DNA of 64,000 nt from Martinezella lusitana (GCF_010668395.1 NZ_WUEY01000013.1:149866-213865); one strand, 5' to 3'; numbered from the stretch's first letter, positions 1-7,920 are shown. Numbers and translations are program-made. Notes: a model not told the origin generated them from the sequence alone.

Positions 1-804
1 GCTTATCTTTTTCAGAGATGCCAGCCGGCCCCAGACGACCGGCCAGGATAGCAGCCACAGAGCCAGCGTCTGAAAGGCAAATTCGGGTCCGGCCCGGAAG
101 ATGACACTCGGATGTCCGGCAATCGTGTCGACCAGCAGGTCGTGATCCGGCACATCGGCAAGCGCTACAAGTCGGTGCAGAGGAGGGTGGCCTGAGACTG
201 CGTAGGTTTTACGCTTCACCATATGCCAGCCGATCGCGTCCCGCCACCGCCGGCCGCGCCAGAGCCGCACCGGCTTGCCGACATAGCTGAGGATCGCCGA
301 TGCGACGGAGGCGCCCGCGGTTGCGCGGTTGGAAGCGCTGATCGACATGTCTATCGAACGAACGTCCTGCATGCCCTCGCCAAGCTCCGCTACGACGGCG
401 CTCGACAGGGCCGGCACGCTCGATGCGCCTGAGATGACGGCGACGCCGGCGGCCCTGGCCTCTCCGTCGAGCGAACCGATCGCGCCGACGAAATCGCGCG
501 CATCGGCAAGATCGATGTAGTGGACGCCGGCCTTTATGCAGGCCCGCGCGACCCGGTCGTCGCTTTGCTGGAAGGGGCCGGCCGCATCGATGAGCAAAAA
601 GGGTCTGTGTTCGTCAAGGGTCGCGGCGATATCGCCGTTGCGATCGGCCTGCAGCGCAGTCGCGTTCGGCAATCGTGAGGCCAGCGTCTTGGCTGCTTCC
701 AGGTTGCGTCCCGCAACCAGAACCTCGAAGCCATCGCCGGCAAGGCGCCGCGACAAGCGCGCGCCAAACCCGCCATAGCCGCCGAGAACCAGAACCCTCT
801 TCAA
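1..804 (-). CDS. saccharopine dehydrogenase-like NAD(P)-binding protein (partial, 3' end outside window)
   Basis: The minus-strand frame is open for 268 codons to the window edge. It begins with a TTG codon at 804-802 that overlaps the TGA stop of the upstream gene (TTGA), so translational coupling is likely. The product starts with a beta strand and dinucleotide-binding loop (RVLVLGGYGGFG, residues 3-14), followed by acidic stretches and the segment SVPALSSAVVAEL, typical of the saccharopine dehydrogenase NADP-binding family. Members outside lysine metabolism are mostly uncharacterised oxidoreductases, so no substrate can be assigned. Pairing with a DUF393 protein suggests a redox function. 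The TTG start is inferred from the overlap and the absence of a better ATG near the nucleotide-binding loop. Confidence 0.75.
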   Translation of the reverse strand, partial: MKRVLVLGGYGGFGARLSRRLAGDGFEVLVAGRNLEAAKTLASRLPNATALQADRNGDIAATLDEHRPFLLIDAAGPFQQSDDRVARACIKAGVHYIDLADARDFVGAIGSLDGEARAAGVAVISGASSVPALSSAVVAELGEGMQDVRSIDMSISASNRATAGASVASAILSYVGKPVRLWRGRRWRDAIGWHMVKRKTYAVSGHPPLHRLVALADVPDHDLLVDTIAGHPSVIFRAGPEFAFQTLALWLLSWPVVWGRLASLKKIS

Positions 805-1220
805 AGGATGCGGCTCGCCTGATCGGGTGTCGGCAGCCAGCAAGTCTCCCGCTTGCCGAAAATGCGATAGCGATTGCGGGCAAGCCAGCGATAGATCGGG
901 TCGCGCAGCATGCGGGGCACGAAGCGCAGCGCGGAAATAACCTTCCAGGGCCAGCCGAGACCGCCATAGATGGCAAGCACCGCGTCGCTGTCCCGCAGCA
1001 CGCCTGCACCATCCACGATAATCAGGCTGTCGGGATTGGCAGGGTCTATCCCGCAGCGACGATAGAGAGCAGCGCCGGTCTCATTCTGCATGGAAGCGAG
1101 ACGGAAGCGGCCGATGCGGTCATGGCGCAATACGAACTGGGCATTGGCCGAACACAGCACGCACATGGCGTCGAATACGATGATCGGCCCTTGATAGTCG
1201 CTGATGTTGCTTTTGCTCAT
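801..1220 (-). CDS. DUF393 / thiol-disulfide oxidoreductase DCC family protein
   Basis: A 139-residue protein if it starts at the ATG at 1220 (MSKSNISDYQ); an in-frame ATG at 1307 would add 29 residues unlike the family. Near the N-terminus it has FDAMCVLCSANAQFVLRHD, matching the DCC signature (aromatic-D-x-x-C-x-x-C then V/RFVLRRD). In this family the CxxC pair is the presumed redox centre. The C-terminus has the usual hydrophobic WPWKVISALRFVP and a YRWLARNRYRIFG segment. Its stop overlaps the start of the saccharopine-dehydrogenase-like gene, so the two form a coupled pair. A tetR gene lies divergently upstream. The family is confident; the physiological role is unknown. Confidence 0.8.
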   Translation of the reverse strand: MSKSNISDYQGPIIVFDAMCVLCSANAQFVLRHDRIGRFRLASMQNETGAALYRRCGIDPANPDSLIIVDGAGVLRDSDAVLAIYGGLGWPWKVISALRFVPRMLRDPIYRWLARNRYRIFGKRETCWLPTPDQASRIL

Positions 1221-1342
1221 GCTGGCGTTTTCTGTGATCCGGTCTACCCCCACAGACTTGCCCGGTTGAGTTCCCGCCGTCAATTGCACGTTTTCCGGGG
1301 CAGCCATGCCAAACCGGCAAAAGACGTGAGATGATGGTCTCG

Positions 1343-1359
1343 TTCTTGACCGGTCGTTC
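1343..1359. promoter_or_regulatory. candidate TetR operator, copy 1 (upstream of tetR)
   Basis: The 17-mer TTCTTGACCGGTCGTTC lies 21 bp before the tetR start and contains the perfect palindrome GACCGGTC. It matches 13 of 17 bases of the element at 1964-1980, in front of the downstream oxidoreductase gene. Two related palindromic sites bracketing a tetR gene suggest autoregulation plus control of the target. Confidence 0.55.
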
Positions 1360-1380
1360 TGAAATTCCTATCTTGTAGTC

Positions 1381-1947
1381 ATGGCACGACCAAAAGAATT
1401 CGATGAAATGACGGCTCTGGATGCTGCGATCGGGGTTTTCCGCGATAAGGGATATGCTGCGACCTCGGCATCCACGCTCGTCGACGCGCTTCATATCGGC
1501 CGCCAGAGCCTCTACGACACGTTCGGCGACAAATGGCGTCTGTATCTCGAAGCCGTGCGTCGATATGCGGCACAGGAGACAGATGCGCATCTCGCTGCAT
1601 TGAAAACGGGGCCGCGGGCTCTCGATGGTATCGAGGCCATGCTGATGCGGGTCGTGGCCACGGCCTCGGAAACCTGCCTCGGCGTCGGTTCGATCTGCGA
1701 ATTCGGAACCACGCAGCCGGAACTTACGAAAATCCATGAAGCCGCAGGCTTGCGCCTGCATTCCGCCGTCCTTGAACGGGTGCGTAGCGCGCAGAGCGAG
1801 GGCAGTATTGCTTCCGTCATCGACCCCGAGCAGGCAGCACAGTTCTTGACGGCAAATATCGCCGCAATCCGCGTGGCGGCCAGGGCCGGTTCGAGGGCCG
1901 AGGATCTCTCCGCTCTTGCCCGCCTTGCTCTTCGCGGCCTGCGTTAG
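1381..1947 (+). CDS. TetR/AcrR family transcriptional regulator
   Basis: A 188-residue one-component regulator. The N-terminal helix-turn-helix (about residues 10-50) includes AAIGVFRDKGYAATSASTLV and the recognition-helix region IGRQSLYDTFGDK. The rest is the helical ligand-binding domain, with a cysteine-containing LGVGSICEFGTTQPEL segment seen in many TetR proteins that regulate oxidoreductases. Forty-three bases after its stop begins a quinone-oxidoreductase-like gene, probably its target. The related 17-mers at 1343 and 1964 are likely operators. TetR proteins of this type are usually repressors relieved by a small molecule; the ligand here is unknown. Confidence 0.9.
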   Translation: MARPKEFDEMTALDAAIGVFRDKGYAATSASTLVDALHIGRQSLYDTFGDKWRLYLEAVRRYAAQETDAHLAALKTGPRALDGIEAMLMRVVATASETCLGVGSICEFGTTQPELTKIHEAAGLRLHSAVLERVRSAQSEGSIASVIDPEQAAQFLTANIAAIRVAARAGSRAEDLSALARLALRGLR

Positions 1948-1963
1948 GAATTTTTTTGCTTAA

Positions 1964-1980
1964 TTCTGGAACGATCATTC
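1964..1980. promoter_or_regulatory. candidate TetR operator, copy 2 (upstream of quinone oxidoreductase)
   Basis: TTCTGGAACGATCATTC, with the near-palindrome GAACGATCATTC, lies just before the ribosome-binding site of the oxidoreductase gene. A repressor bound here would overlap the promoter or transcription start. It pairs with the related element at 1343-1359. Confidence 0.55.
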
Positions 1981-1996
1981 AAATAAGGAGATGCAG

Positions 1997-2965
1997 ATGA
2001 AATCGATCGTCATGACCGCCGTCGGTGGTTCGAACGTCCTGGAGTATGTCGACCGACCGGATCCGATTCCCGGCGTGGGAGAGGTTCTGGTGCAGGTCCA
2101 TGCCGCCGGTGTGAATTTTATGGATATCGGCGTCCGGCAGGGAATGGCCTGGACGCATATGCCCAATCCCAAGACGCTTGGCGTCGAAGGCGCAGGAAGG
2201 GTGCTTGCGTTGGGCAAGGATGTCGCAAGCGTCAAGATTGGCGATCGTGTCGCCTGGGTCTATGCGCCCGGAAGTTACGCCGAGCGCGTCGTCATGCCCG
2301 AAGCCTCCCTGGTCAAGGTGCCTGACGCGATCGATGATCGCACGGCCGCCGCGATCATCATGCAGGGGCTGACGGCCAGCCATTTCGCGACTGATTTCTA
2401 TCCCGTGCAACCGGGCGACATCGCGCTCGTCCATGCAGCAGCAGGCGGTGTCGGCCTGCTGCTGACGCAGATCATCAAACTGCGCGGCGGCCATGTGATC
2501 GGCCGTGTCTCCAGTCAGGCCAAGGTCGATGTTGCGAAATCCGCGGGCGCCGACCATGTCATCGTCGATGCGGAAGGCAAATTCGCCGAAGAGGCCATCC
2601 GCTTGTCCGGCGGCGGGGGTGTCCATGTGGTCTATGACGGCTCGGGTCCGACGACGTTTCAGGGCTCCCTGGATTCTCTTCGTCGGTCGGGGACCTTCTG
2701 CTGGTTCGGCCCGGTGCTGGGCGGCCCCGGTCCGCTCGATATCATGAGCCTGCCGCGCAGCATCAAGATCGGCTACGCCGTCTTCTCCGACCATATTCAC
2801 ACGCCGGAGCTGTTCAGGGCGCATTCGACCCAGCTCTTCGAATGGATCGAGCAAGGTAAACTGAAGGTCACCATAGGCGGGGTCTACCCGCTGGCGGACG
2901 CTCGGCGTGCGCATGAGAATATGGAGAGCCGCAGAACGACGGGGAAATTGCTTCTTCTGCCTTGA
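1997..2965 (+). CDS. zinc-independent quinone oxidoreductase-like protein (MDR superfamily)
   Basis: A 322-residue medium-chain dehydrogenase/reductase of the NADPH:quinone reductase (QOR) branch. The N-terminal GroES-like domain contains the VNFMDIGVRQG motif characteristic of QOR, and the Rossmann segment has HAAAGGVGLLL (around residue 150). The zinc-binding cysteines of alcohol dehydrogenases are absent. Length matches the family. Two ATGs are possible: the one at 1991 abuts GGAG (1987-1990) with no spacing, whereas the ATG at 1997 has a 6-base spacing, so 1997 is preferred. It follows a tetR gene and a candidate operator. The likely reaction is NADPH-dependent reduction of a quinone or enone; the substrate is not evident. 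Confidence 0.85.
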   Translation: MKSIVMTAVGGSNVLEYVDRPDPIPGVGEVLVQVHAAGVNFMDIGVRQGMAWTHMPNPKTLGVEGAGRVLALGKDVASVKIGDRVAWVYAPGSYAERVVMPEASLVKVPDAIDDRTAAAIIMQGLTASHFATDFYPVQPGDIALVHAAAGGVGLLLTQIIKLRGGHVIGRVSSQAKVDVAKSAGADHVIVDAEGKFAEEAIRLSGGGGVHVVYDGSGPTTFQGSLDSLRRSGTFCWFGPVLGGPGPLDIMSLPRSIKIGYAVFSDHIHTPELFRAHSTQLFEWIEQGKLKVTIGGVYPLADARRAHENMESRRTTGKLLLLP

Positions 2966-3016
2966 CCAGGCAGACGGGCATCGAAGCCGGCAAGGCGACA
3001 GAGCTATCGGCCGGCG

Positions 3017-3045
3017 CGCGACCCGATCTCCAGGACCGGGTCGCG
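3017..3045. terminator. terminator-like hairpin between convergent genes
   Basis: Perfect 9-bp stem CGCGACCCG / CGGGTCGCG with an 11-base loop, between the convergent oxidoreductase and GCG_CRPN genes. There is no long T tract on either side, so it may work weakly or mainly stabilise 3' ends. Confidence 0.5.
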
Positions 3046-3064
3046 TCCCAATCAGGATAGAGGC

Positions 3065-3322
3065 TTAGCGGTAGCGCCAGCCACCATGCCACCGCTCACG
3101 GTGCACCCAATAGCGGTGCCCATCCCAGTATCCGCGTCCCGGATAAAAGACGCCGACTGCCGGTCCGGCCGGCACAACGACGACCGGCCGTCCTTCGTTC
3201 GGGCGGCAATGGCCATAGGGACCACGATGAAAGCCGACGCCGCATCCCTCGCGCGCTTCGACCGGGGAGATCGTCGCAAAGCAAGCAGTTGCAGCAAAAG
3301 CCAGTAATATGATCTTTTTCAT
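3065..3322 (-). CDS. small secreted GCG_CRPN-type protein
   Basis: An 85-residue protein if it starts at MKKIILLAFA (3322); an ATG at 3337 would add five residues. Residues 1-23 are a clear Sec signal peptide (MKK, hydrophobic core, SPVEA cleavage region). The mature part opens with GCGVGFHRGPYGHCRPN, the motif defining the GCG_CRPN family of small, secreted, glycine/tyrosine/arginine-rich alphaproteobacterial proteins. The tail WDGHRYWVHRERWHGGWRY is rich in aromatic and basic residues. Its function is unknown; a periplasmic or surface structural role is plausible. The gene stands alone, convergent with the quinone oxidoreductase. Confidence 0.8.
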   Translation of the reverse strand: MKKIILLAFAATACFATISPVEAREGCGVGFHRGPYGHCRPNEGRPVVVVPAGPAVGVFYPGRGYWDGHRYWVHRERWHGGWRYR

Positions 3323-3465
3323 GATGTCCTCATTCATCCTTGAAGAGCTTAGGCTGTTGTCCCTTCAGCGATTGAACGGCCGTGATCGGCAAATCCGTCG
3401 CTGCGTCTCGATCAATTTTGCATTCACATCAGAATCACATCGGGGAGGCCGGGCTTATGCGGCGC

Positions 3466-4482
3466 TCACGTCCTTAAGCTTAGCCGAAAACAGCACTTGC
3501 CGGCTAGCTCAGGACCGAATTTCGAGAATCCCGGATGTGTGGCCGGCCTTTGCCGGGCATCCCTTGGCGGCGGGTACCACTTTTTTCCCATCCTGGGCAT
3601 GCCCCGTGCCAAGGCACGCAGAACGGCCAGGAGCGTTTTGTATTGCTCTCCCGGGCACAGGCGACCGTCGGCGCCATAGGCAAAGAGAAGGCGACGCCCG
3701 GCAAAGATATGCGCCAGCCATAGTGCGAAGGCCACGCCGATGCCCCAGCCCATCAGCGTGTCGCTCGCCCAATGAGCGCCTACCCACTGACGCGACAGGC
3801 AGATCAACACACCGACGGGCATGAATACCGGGCGGAGGCGGGGAAAGACGAGTGCCAGCGACATGGCCATGGCGCCTGCCGTGGCCGAATGTCCGGAAGG
3901 AAACGATGCGAAGTCGGAGTGAAAGGCGAAAGGTCGAAAGGAGAAGGCGCCGTTCGTCTGCAGGAGCTCCGGCCTGGCGCGGCCGATGACGTTCTTGGCA
4001 AGTGAATCGACAATGCCGCCGCCGGCAACCGCCACGAAGATGAACGCCGCTGCGGCAGCGATGAGATCCGTGCCTGTGCGTATCGATTTCCGCAACGTTT
4101 GCGCCGGTGCGAGGATGGCGAATATCAGCAGGGCGCCGCTGAATGTGAGCTCAAGCAGCCCGGTGCCGAGACTGCTGATCCATTTGGCCATGCCACGCAA
4201 CTGCTGAGGAAACGACGTCATCCAGATGCCCAGCGGATAATCGGCTGTCCACATGACGAACAATGACAGGACGAGGAAAATGGCGATGACGGCCAGTGGC
4301 CGCTCGAGAAATGCGCGATTTGCCGGAGGCGCAACCACAGGCGCGTTGAAGACGCAGCGAAGTCCGGCGACCACGCGTCTGCAACCGGTGTCGGCAGATC
4401 GCTCCAGCGCTTTTTTCACAGCCCTTTGGCCTCGCCGCCATGCCCGCATAAAGCCGACTTTCCGTTGCCGTCGATCACTCAT
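3466..4482 (-). CDS. PAP2 family membrane phosphatase
   Basis: A 338-residue integral membrane protein with all three acid-phosphatase motifs of the PAP2 superfamily: KX6RP (K163-R170-P171), PSGH (195-198) and SRX5HX3D (S230, R231, H237, D241). About six hydrophobic segments surround them; the N-terminal 55 residues are basic and cytoplasmic-looking. Such enzymes remove phosphate from undecaprenyl pyrophosphate, phosphatidic acid or lipid A in the inner membrane with the active site facing the periplasm. Which lipid is used cannot be told from sequence. The C-terminal 60 residues after the catalytic core are basic and proline-rich. It is a single gene divergent from the AcoR-like regulator. 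Confidence 0.88.
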   Translation of the reverse strand: MSDRRQRKVGFMRAWRRGQRAVKKALERSADTGCRRVVAGLRCVFNAPVVAPPANRAFLERPLAVIAIFLVLSLFVMWTADYPLGIWMTSFPQQLRGMAKWISSLGTGLLELTFSGALLIFAILAPAQTLRKSIRTGTDLIAAAAAFIFVAVAGGGIVDSLAKNVIGRARPELLQTNGAFSFRPFAFHSDFASFPSGHSATAGAMAMSLALVFPRLRPVFMPVGVLICLSRQWVGAHWASDTLMGWGIGVAFALWLAHIFAGRRLLFAYGADGRLCPGEQYKTLLAVLRALARGMPRMGKKWYPPPRDARQRPATHPGFSKFGPELAGKCCFRLSLRT

Positions 4483-4829
4483 CCATGAAGCCGGTGTTTG
4501 CGAACACGGATTTTCTCTTCATTTCCTTGAGGCAAGGCTGCTACAGCGACTCGCTGACAGCCGCCTGAAAGGCTGCAAACCCGGCGATTTTTGGCGTTGG
4601 CCCGCCCGCAATTTCCACCGCCCGCGGCGTTCGACATTGGTGGGCGCGGATTCATTTTCCGAAATGCTGCGGCTGTGGCAGGAGCGGTGGGATGGGCGGC
4701 GCCGAAAAAGACTTTATCGCCAATGGGATAATGGCGGAATCCGGTATTCTCGGGCGAAAGGCGCTGGGAGGATTGCCACAGCCGGCTTTTTTAGCGACAA
4801 TTGCAGCAGCGTTCCGTGGGAGGAGCCTA
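4483..4829. other. intergenic region between divergent PAP2 and acoR-like genes
   Basis: A 347-bp non-coding stretch between divergent genes. A GGGATAATGG sequence (about 4725-4734) resembles a -10 box for the rightward regulator gene, and GGGAGGAG (4817-4824) is its ribosome-binding site. No RNA gene, repeat or further ORF is convincing. Confidence 0.5.
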
Positions 4830-5780
4830 ATGCACGAATATTCCGCGCATGCGGATCAGGTCTATGCGTCGGCGCAATCTGCGGCGGCAAGTTCGCCCGT
4901 CGTCGCCTCGTGGAGACGCTGCATGACGATGCATCGCCTTGCGCCGGAGGACAAGCGTTTGCCCATGCGGCTGACGGGGCAGGAATTCCAGGCGGCGCTT
5001 GAACGGTCGCAACGACTGGTTGCCGAAGCCTCGAACGAGCTGGATCGTCTGTTCCTTGCGGTCGGGAAGGCCGGCTGCTGCCTGTTGCTGACCGATCGTG
5101 ACGGCATTGCGCTCGAGCGGCGTGGCGCGATCGCCGACGACAAGGAGTTTCACGACCTTGGTCTGTGGACGGGTTCGGTGTGGACCGAAGCCAGCATCGG
5201 CACCAATGGTATCGGCACCGCGCTTGCCGACGAGCGGGCCGTCGCGATCTTTCGCGACCAGCATTTCTTCAGCTCCAATATCGACCTGAGCTGCACCACG
5301 GCCCCGATCCGCGATCATCGTGGCCAGCTTGCCGGCGCGCTCGACATTTCCACCTGCCGCGAGGATGTCAACGACGCGACATTGATGATCCTGTCGCAGA
5401 CGGTGCGTGACGCGGCGGTGCGCATCGAGCTCAATCTGTTCCGCAGTGCCTTTGCCGGTGCCCGTTTCGTCATGGTTCCGACGGATACGGCGTCCACTTC
5501 CGCGCTGCTGGCAGTCGACCGCAACGACCTCGTGCTCGGCGCAACGCGAGCGGCTCGTCTTGCGCTGAGGCTCGACGATCATCGCATTGCCGCTGGAATT
5601 CCCGCTTCCGATGTTCTGCGCGAGCAGGGGGCTGCGAGCGAGGATCTTCTCGAGGTCGAACGCGCGGCGCTGCTGCGGGCCCTTTCGCGCGCCAACGGCA
5701 ATGTCTCTCAGGCAGCGACCGCGCTCGGCATGAGCCGTTCGACGCTGCATCGGAAGATGAAGCGGCTCAATCTGCACTGA
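4830..5780 (+). CDS. AcoR-like GAF/Fis-type transcriptional regulator lacking the AAA+ domain
   Basis: A 316-residue regulator beginning at MHEYSAHADQ, chosen because GGGAGGAG lies 5 bases upstream; an ATG at 4692 has no such signal. The N-terminus (ASSPVVASWRRCMTMHRLAPE) and the GAF domain with WTEASIGTNGIGTAL and FFSSNIDLSCTTAPIRD match AcoR/acetoin-type sigma-54 activators. The C-terminus is a Fis helix-turn-helix (NGNVSQAATALGMSRSTLHRKMK). The central AAA+ ATPase (GAFTGA) domain is absent, so it cannot remodel sigma-54 polymerase and presumably acts on sigma-70 promoters. It precedes an aldehyde dehydrogenase gene whose upstream region carries a perfect palindrome (5813-5830), its likely target. 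The inducer may be an alcohol, aldehyde or diol. Confidence 0.85.
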   Translation: MHEYSAHADQVYASAQSAAASSPVVASWRRCMTMHRLAPEDKRLPMRLTGQEFQAALERSQRLVAEASNELDRLFLAVGKAGCCLLLTDRDGIALERRGAIADDKEFHDLGLWTGSVWTEASIGTNGIGTALADERAVAIFRDQHFFSSNIDLSCTTAPIRDHRGQLAGALDISTCREDVNDATLMILSQTVRDAAVRIELNLFRSAFAGARFVMVPTDTASTSALLAVDRNDLVLGATRAARLALRLDDHRIAAGIPASDVLREQGAASEDLLEVERAALLRALSRANGNVSQAATALGMSRSTLHRKMKRLNLH

Positions 5781-5812
5781 ATTGCCGCCAGGGACACATT
5801 CGGTCGAGCAGA

Positions 5813-5830
5813 TGTCGCATGGTTGCGACA
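5813..5830. promoter_or_regulatory. candidate activator site upstream of the aldehyde dehydrogenase gene
   Basis: Perfect 7-4-7 inverted repeat TGTCGCA-TGGT-TGCGACA, centred about 115 bp before the aldehyde dehydrogenase start. Fis-type regulators bind such palindromes at upstream activating sites. No convincing -24/-12 sigma-54 promoter is visible in 5831-5936. Confidence 0.6.
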
Positions 5831-5936
5831 CTGTGCGCTGCAGCATGAGGCGCCGACCCTACCGCCCGAAGGCATATGCACGCACACTTCTCTCATTGGG
5901 TTCATTTACCGGACCTGCCGACCAAGGGAGGATGGC

Positions 5937-7445
5937 ATGCTGCATCAGAAGATCGTCGAATCTCCGTTCAAGCTGAAATATGGCAACTATATCGGTGGCG
6001 AGTGGCGCGACCCGATCGGCGGCAAGTATTTCGACAACCTGACGCCGATCACAGGCGGCAAGATCTGCGAAATTCCGCGCTCCGACGAGAAGGATATCAA
6101 TGCCGCTCTCGATGCCGCCCATGCGGCAAAGGACAAGTGGGGCAAGACGTCGACGACCGATCGCTCCAACATCCTGATGAAGATCGCCCAGCGCATGGAA
6201 GACAAGCTCGAGGTGCTGGCGCAGGCGGAAAGCTGGGACAACGGCAAGCCGATCCGCGAAACCATGGCTGCCGACATTCCGCTGGCCATCGATCATTTCC
6301 GTTATTTTGCTTCCTGCATCCGCGCCCAGGAAGGTTCGATCGGCGAGATCGACCACGATACCGTCGCCTATCACTTCCATGAGCCGCTCGGGGTCGTCGG
6401 CCAGATCATTCCGTGGAACTTCCCGATCCTGATGGCGGCCTGGAAACTTGCCCCGGCACTCGCCGCCGGCAATTGCGTCGTCATCAAGCCAGCCGAGCAG
6501 ACGCCGGCCTCGCTTCTGGTCTGGGCCGAGCTGGTTGGTGATCTCTTGCCGCCGGGCGTTCTCAACATCGTCAATGGCTTCGGCCTGGAGGCCGGCAAGC
6601 CGCTGGCGACCAGCCCGCGTATCGCCAAGATCGCGTTTACCGGCGAGACGACGACTGGCCGGCTGATCATGCAGTATGCCAGCCAGAACCTTATCCCCGT
6701 CACGCTCGAGCTCGGCGGCAAGTCGCCGAACATCTTCTTTGCCGATGTCGCGGCCGAGGACGATGATTTCTTTGACAAGGCACTCGAAGGCTTTGCGATG
6801 TTCGCGCTGAACCAGGGCGAAGTCTGCACATGCCCCAGCCGCGCATTGATCCAGGAATCGGTCTACGACCGCTTCATGGAAAGGGCCATCAAGCGCGTGG
6901 AAGCGATCAAGCAGGGCAACCCGCTGGATTCCGCGACCATGATCGGCGCCCAGGCGTCGAGCGAGCAGATGGAGAAGATCCTCTCCTATCTCGATATTGG
7001 CAGACAGGAAGGTGCCGAAGTCCTGACGGGCGGCGCACGCGCCGATCTCGGTGGGGAGCTGGCGAGCGGCTATTACATCAAGCCGACCATCTTCAAGGGC
7101 CACAACAAGATGCGCATCTTCCAGGAGGAGATCTTCGGCCCGGTCGTGTCGGTGACGACCTTCAAGGATGAGAAGGAAGCGCTCGAAATCGCCAACGACA
7201 CGCTTTACGGTCTCGGCGCCGGCGTGTGGACCCGCGACGGCAACCGCGCCTATCGCTTCGGCCGCGAGATCCAGGCCGGCCGTGTCTGGACCAATTGCTA
7301 CCATGCCTATCCGGCGCATGCGGCCTTCGGCGGCTACAAGCAATCCGGCATCGGTCGCGAGAACCACAAGATGATGCTCGATCACTACCAGCAGACCAAG
7401 AACATGCTGGTGAGCTACAGCCCGAAGGCGCTCGGTTTCTTCTGA
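5937..7445 (+). CDS. NAD-dependent aldehyde dehydrogenase (ExaC/AldA type)
   Basis: A 502-residue soluble aldehyde dehydrogenase. The start MLHQKIVESP is chosen for the GGGAGG five bases upstream; the ORF extends 38 codons further upstream without family similarity. Catalytic residues are present: the nucleophile Cys297 in NQGEVCTCPSR and the general base Glu258 in LELGGKS, plus the IIPWNFP and FTGETTTG coenzyme-site motifs. It resembles the acetaldehyde dehydrogenases that accompany alcohol oxidation, which are commonly encoded beside a DUF779 protein, as here. It is probably activated by the AcoR-like protein through the palindrome at 5813. The likely reaction is a short-chain aldehyde to its acid with NAD reduction. 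Confidence 0.93.
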   Translation: MLHQKIVESPFKLKYGNYIGGEWRDPIGGKYFDNLTPITGGKICEIPRSDEKDINAALDAAHAAKDKWGKTSTTDRSNILMKIAQRMEDKLEVLAQAESWDNGKPIRETMAADIPLAIDHFRYFASCIRAQEGSIGEIDHDTVAYHFHEPLGVVGQIIPWNFPILMAAWKLAPALAAGNCVVIKPAEQTPASLLVWAELVGDLLPPGVLNIVNGFGLEAGKPLATSPRIAKIAFTGETTTGRLIMQYASQNLIPVTLELGGKSPNIFFADVAAEDDDFFDKALEGFAMFALNQGEVCTCPSRALIQESVYDRFMERAIKRVEAIKQGNPLDSATMIGAQASSEQMEKILSYLDIGRQEGAEVLTGGARADLGGELASGYYIKPTIFKGHNKMRIFQEEIFGPVVSVTTFKDEKEALEIANDTLYGLGAGVWTRDGNRAYRFGREIQAGRVWTNCYHAYPAHAAFGGYKQSGIGRENHKMMLDHYQQTKNMLVSYSPKALGFF

Positions 7446-7467
7446 GACCTCCCAACAAAGCCAATGA

Positions 7468-7491
7468 GGCTCCCAGCGGAAGCTGGGGGCC
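7468..7491 (+). other. intergenic stem-loop with GGAA loop
   Basis: GGCTCCCAGC-GGAA-GCTGGGGGCC folds into a 10-bp stem (one G-U pair) capped by a GNRA-type tetraloop. It lies between the dehydrogenase and DUF779 genes and has no T tract, so it is more likely an mRNA-stabilising or attenuating element than a full terminator. Confidence 0.5.
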
Positions 7492-7527
7492 TTCAAGCAT
7501 TTGCACTGAGACGATTGGAGGATGGTC

Positions 7528-7920
7528 ATGGACGACAATGGCTTAGAGCCGCGGGTGTTGGCGACCGACAAGGCGCTCGAGCTGATCCGCGAGATACAGC
7601 AGGACCATCCCGACATCCTTTTCCACCAGTCGGGCGGCTGCTGCGACGGCTCTTCGCCGATGTGCTATCCGACGAACGAATTCATGGTCGGCGACAACGA
7701 CGTCAAGCTCGGGGAGATCGGCGGCGTGCCCGTCTATATCAGCGGCAGCCAGTTCGAGGCCTGGAAACATACCCAGCTTATCATCGACGTCGTTCCCGGC
7801 CGCGGCGGCATGTTTTCCCTCGACAATGGGCGGGAGAAGCGTTTTCTTACCCGCTCCCGCCTCTTTGGCGGCGGCGAGGCTTGTGCCGTTCCGGATATTC
7901 GCCGGCCGCCGGCGCCATAA
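7528..7920 (+). CDS. DUF779 family protein, aldehyde dehydrogenase partner
   Basis: A 130-residue small protein. The ATG at 7528 lies 6 bases after GGAGG; the ATG at 7522 abuts it, so 7528 is preferred. The segment FHQSGGCCDGSSPMCYP with its cysteine cluster defines DUF779; further cysteines occur near the C-terminus (GGGEACAVPDIR). The family is repeatedly found next to aldehyde dehydrogenases and alcohol-oxidation genes; its biochemical role has been described only loosely, and the cysteine cluster suggests metal binding or a chaperone-like role. It sits 82 bp behind the dehydrogenase gene on the same strand and is probably co-expressed. Confidence 0.85.
   Translation: MDDNGLEPRVLATDKALELIREIQQDHPDILFHQSGGCCDGSSPMCYPTNEFMVGDNDVKLGEIGGVPVYISGSQFEAWKHTQLIIDVVPGRGGMFSLDNGREKRFLTRSRLFGGGEACAVPDIRRPPAP

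Noticed and set aside
5831..5936. Sigma-54 promoter before the aldehyde dehydrogenase
   Set aside because: Expected for an AcoR-type activator, but no GG-N10-GC element with the usual context was found.
5859..7616. 585-codon minus-strand ORF opposite the aldehyde dehydrogenase
   Set aside because: Antisense shadow of a well-conserved enzyme; translation is Arg/Asp/Gly-rich without motifs.
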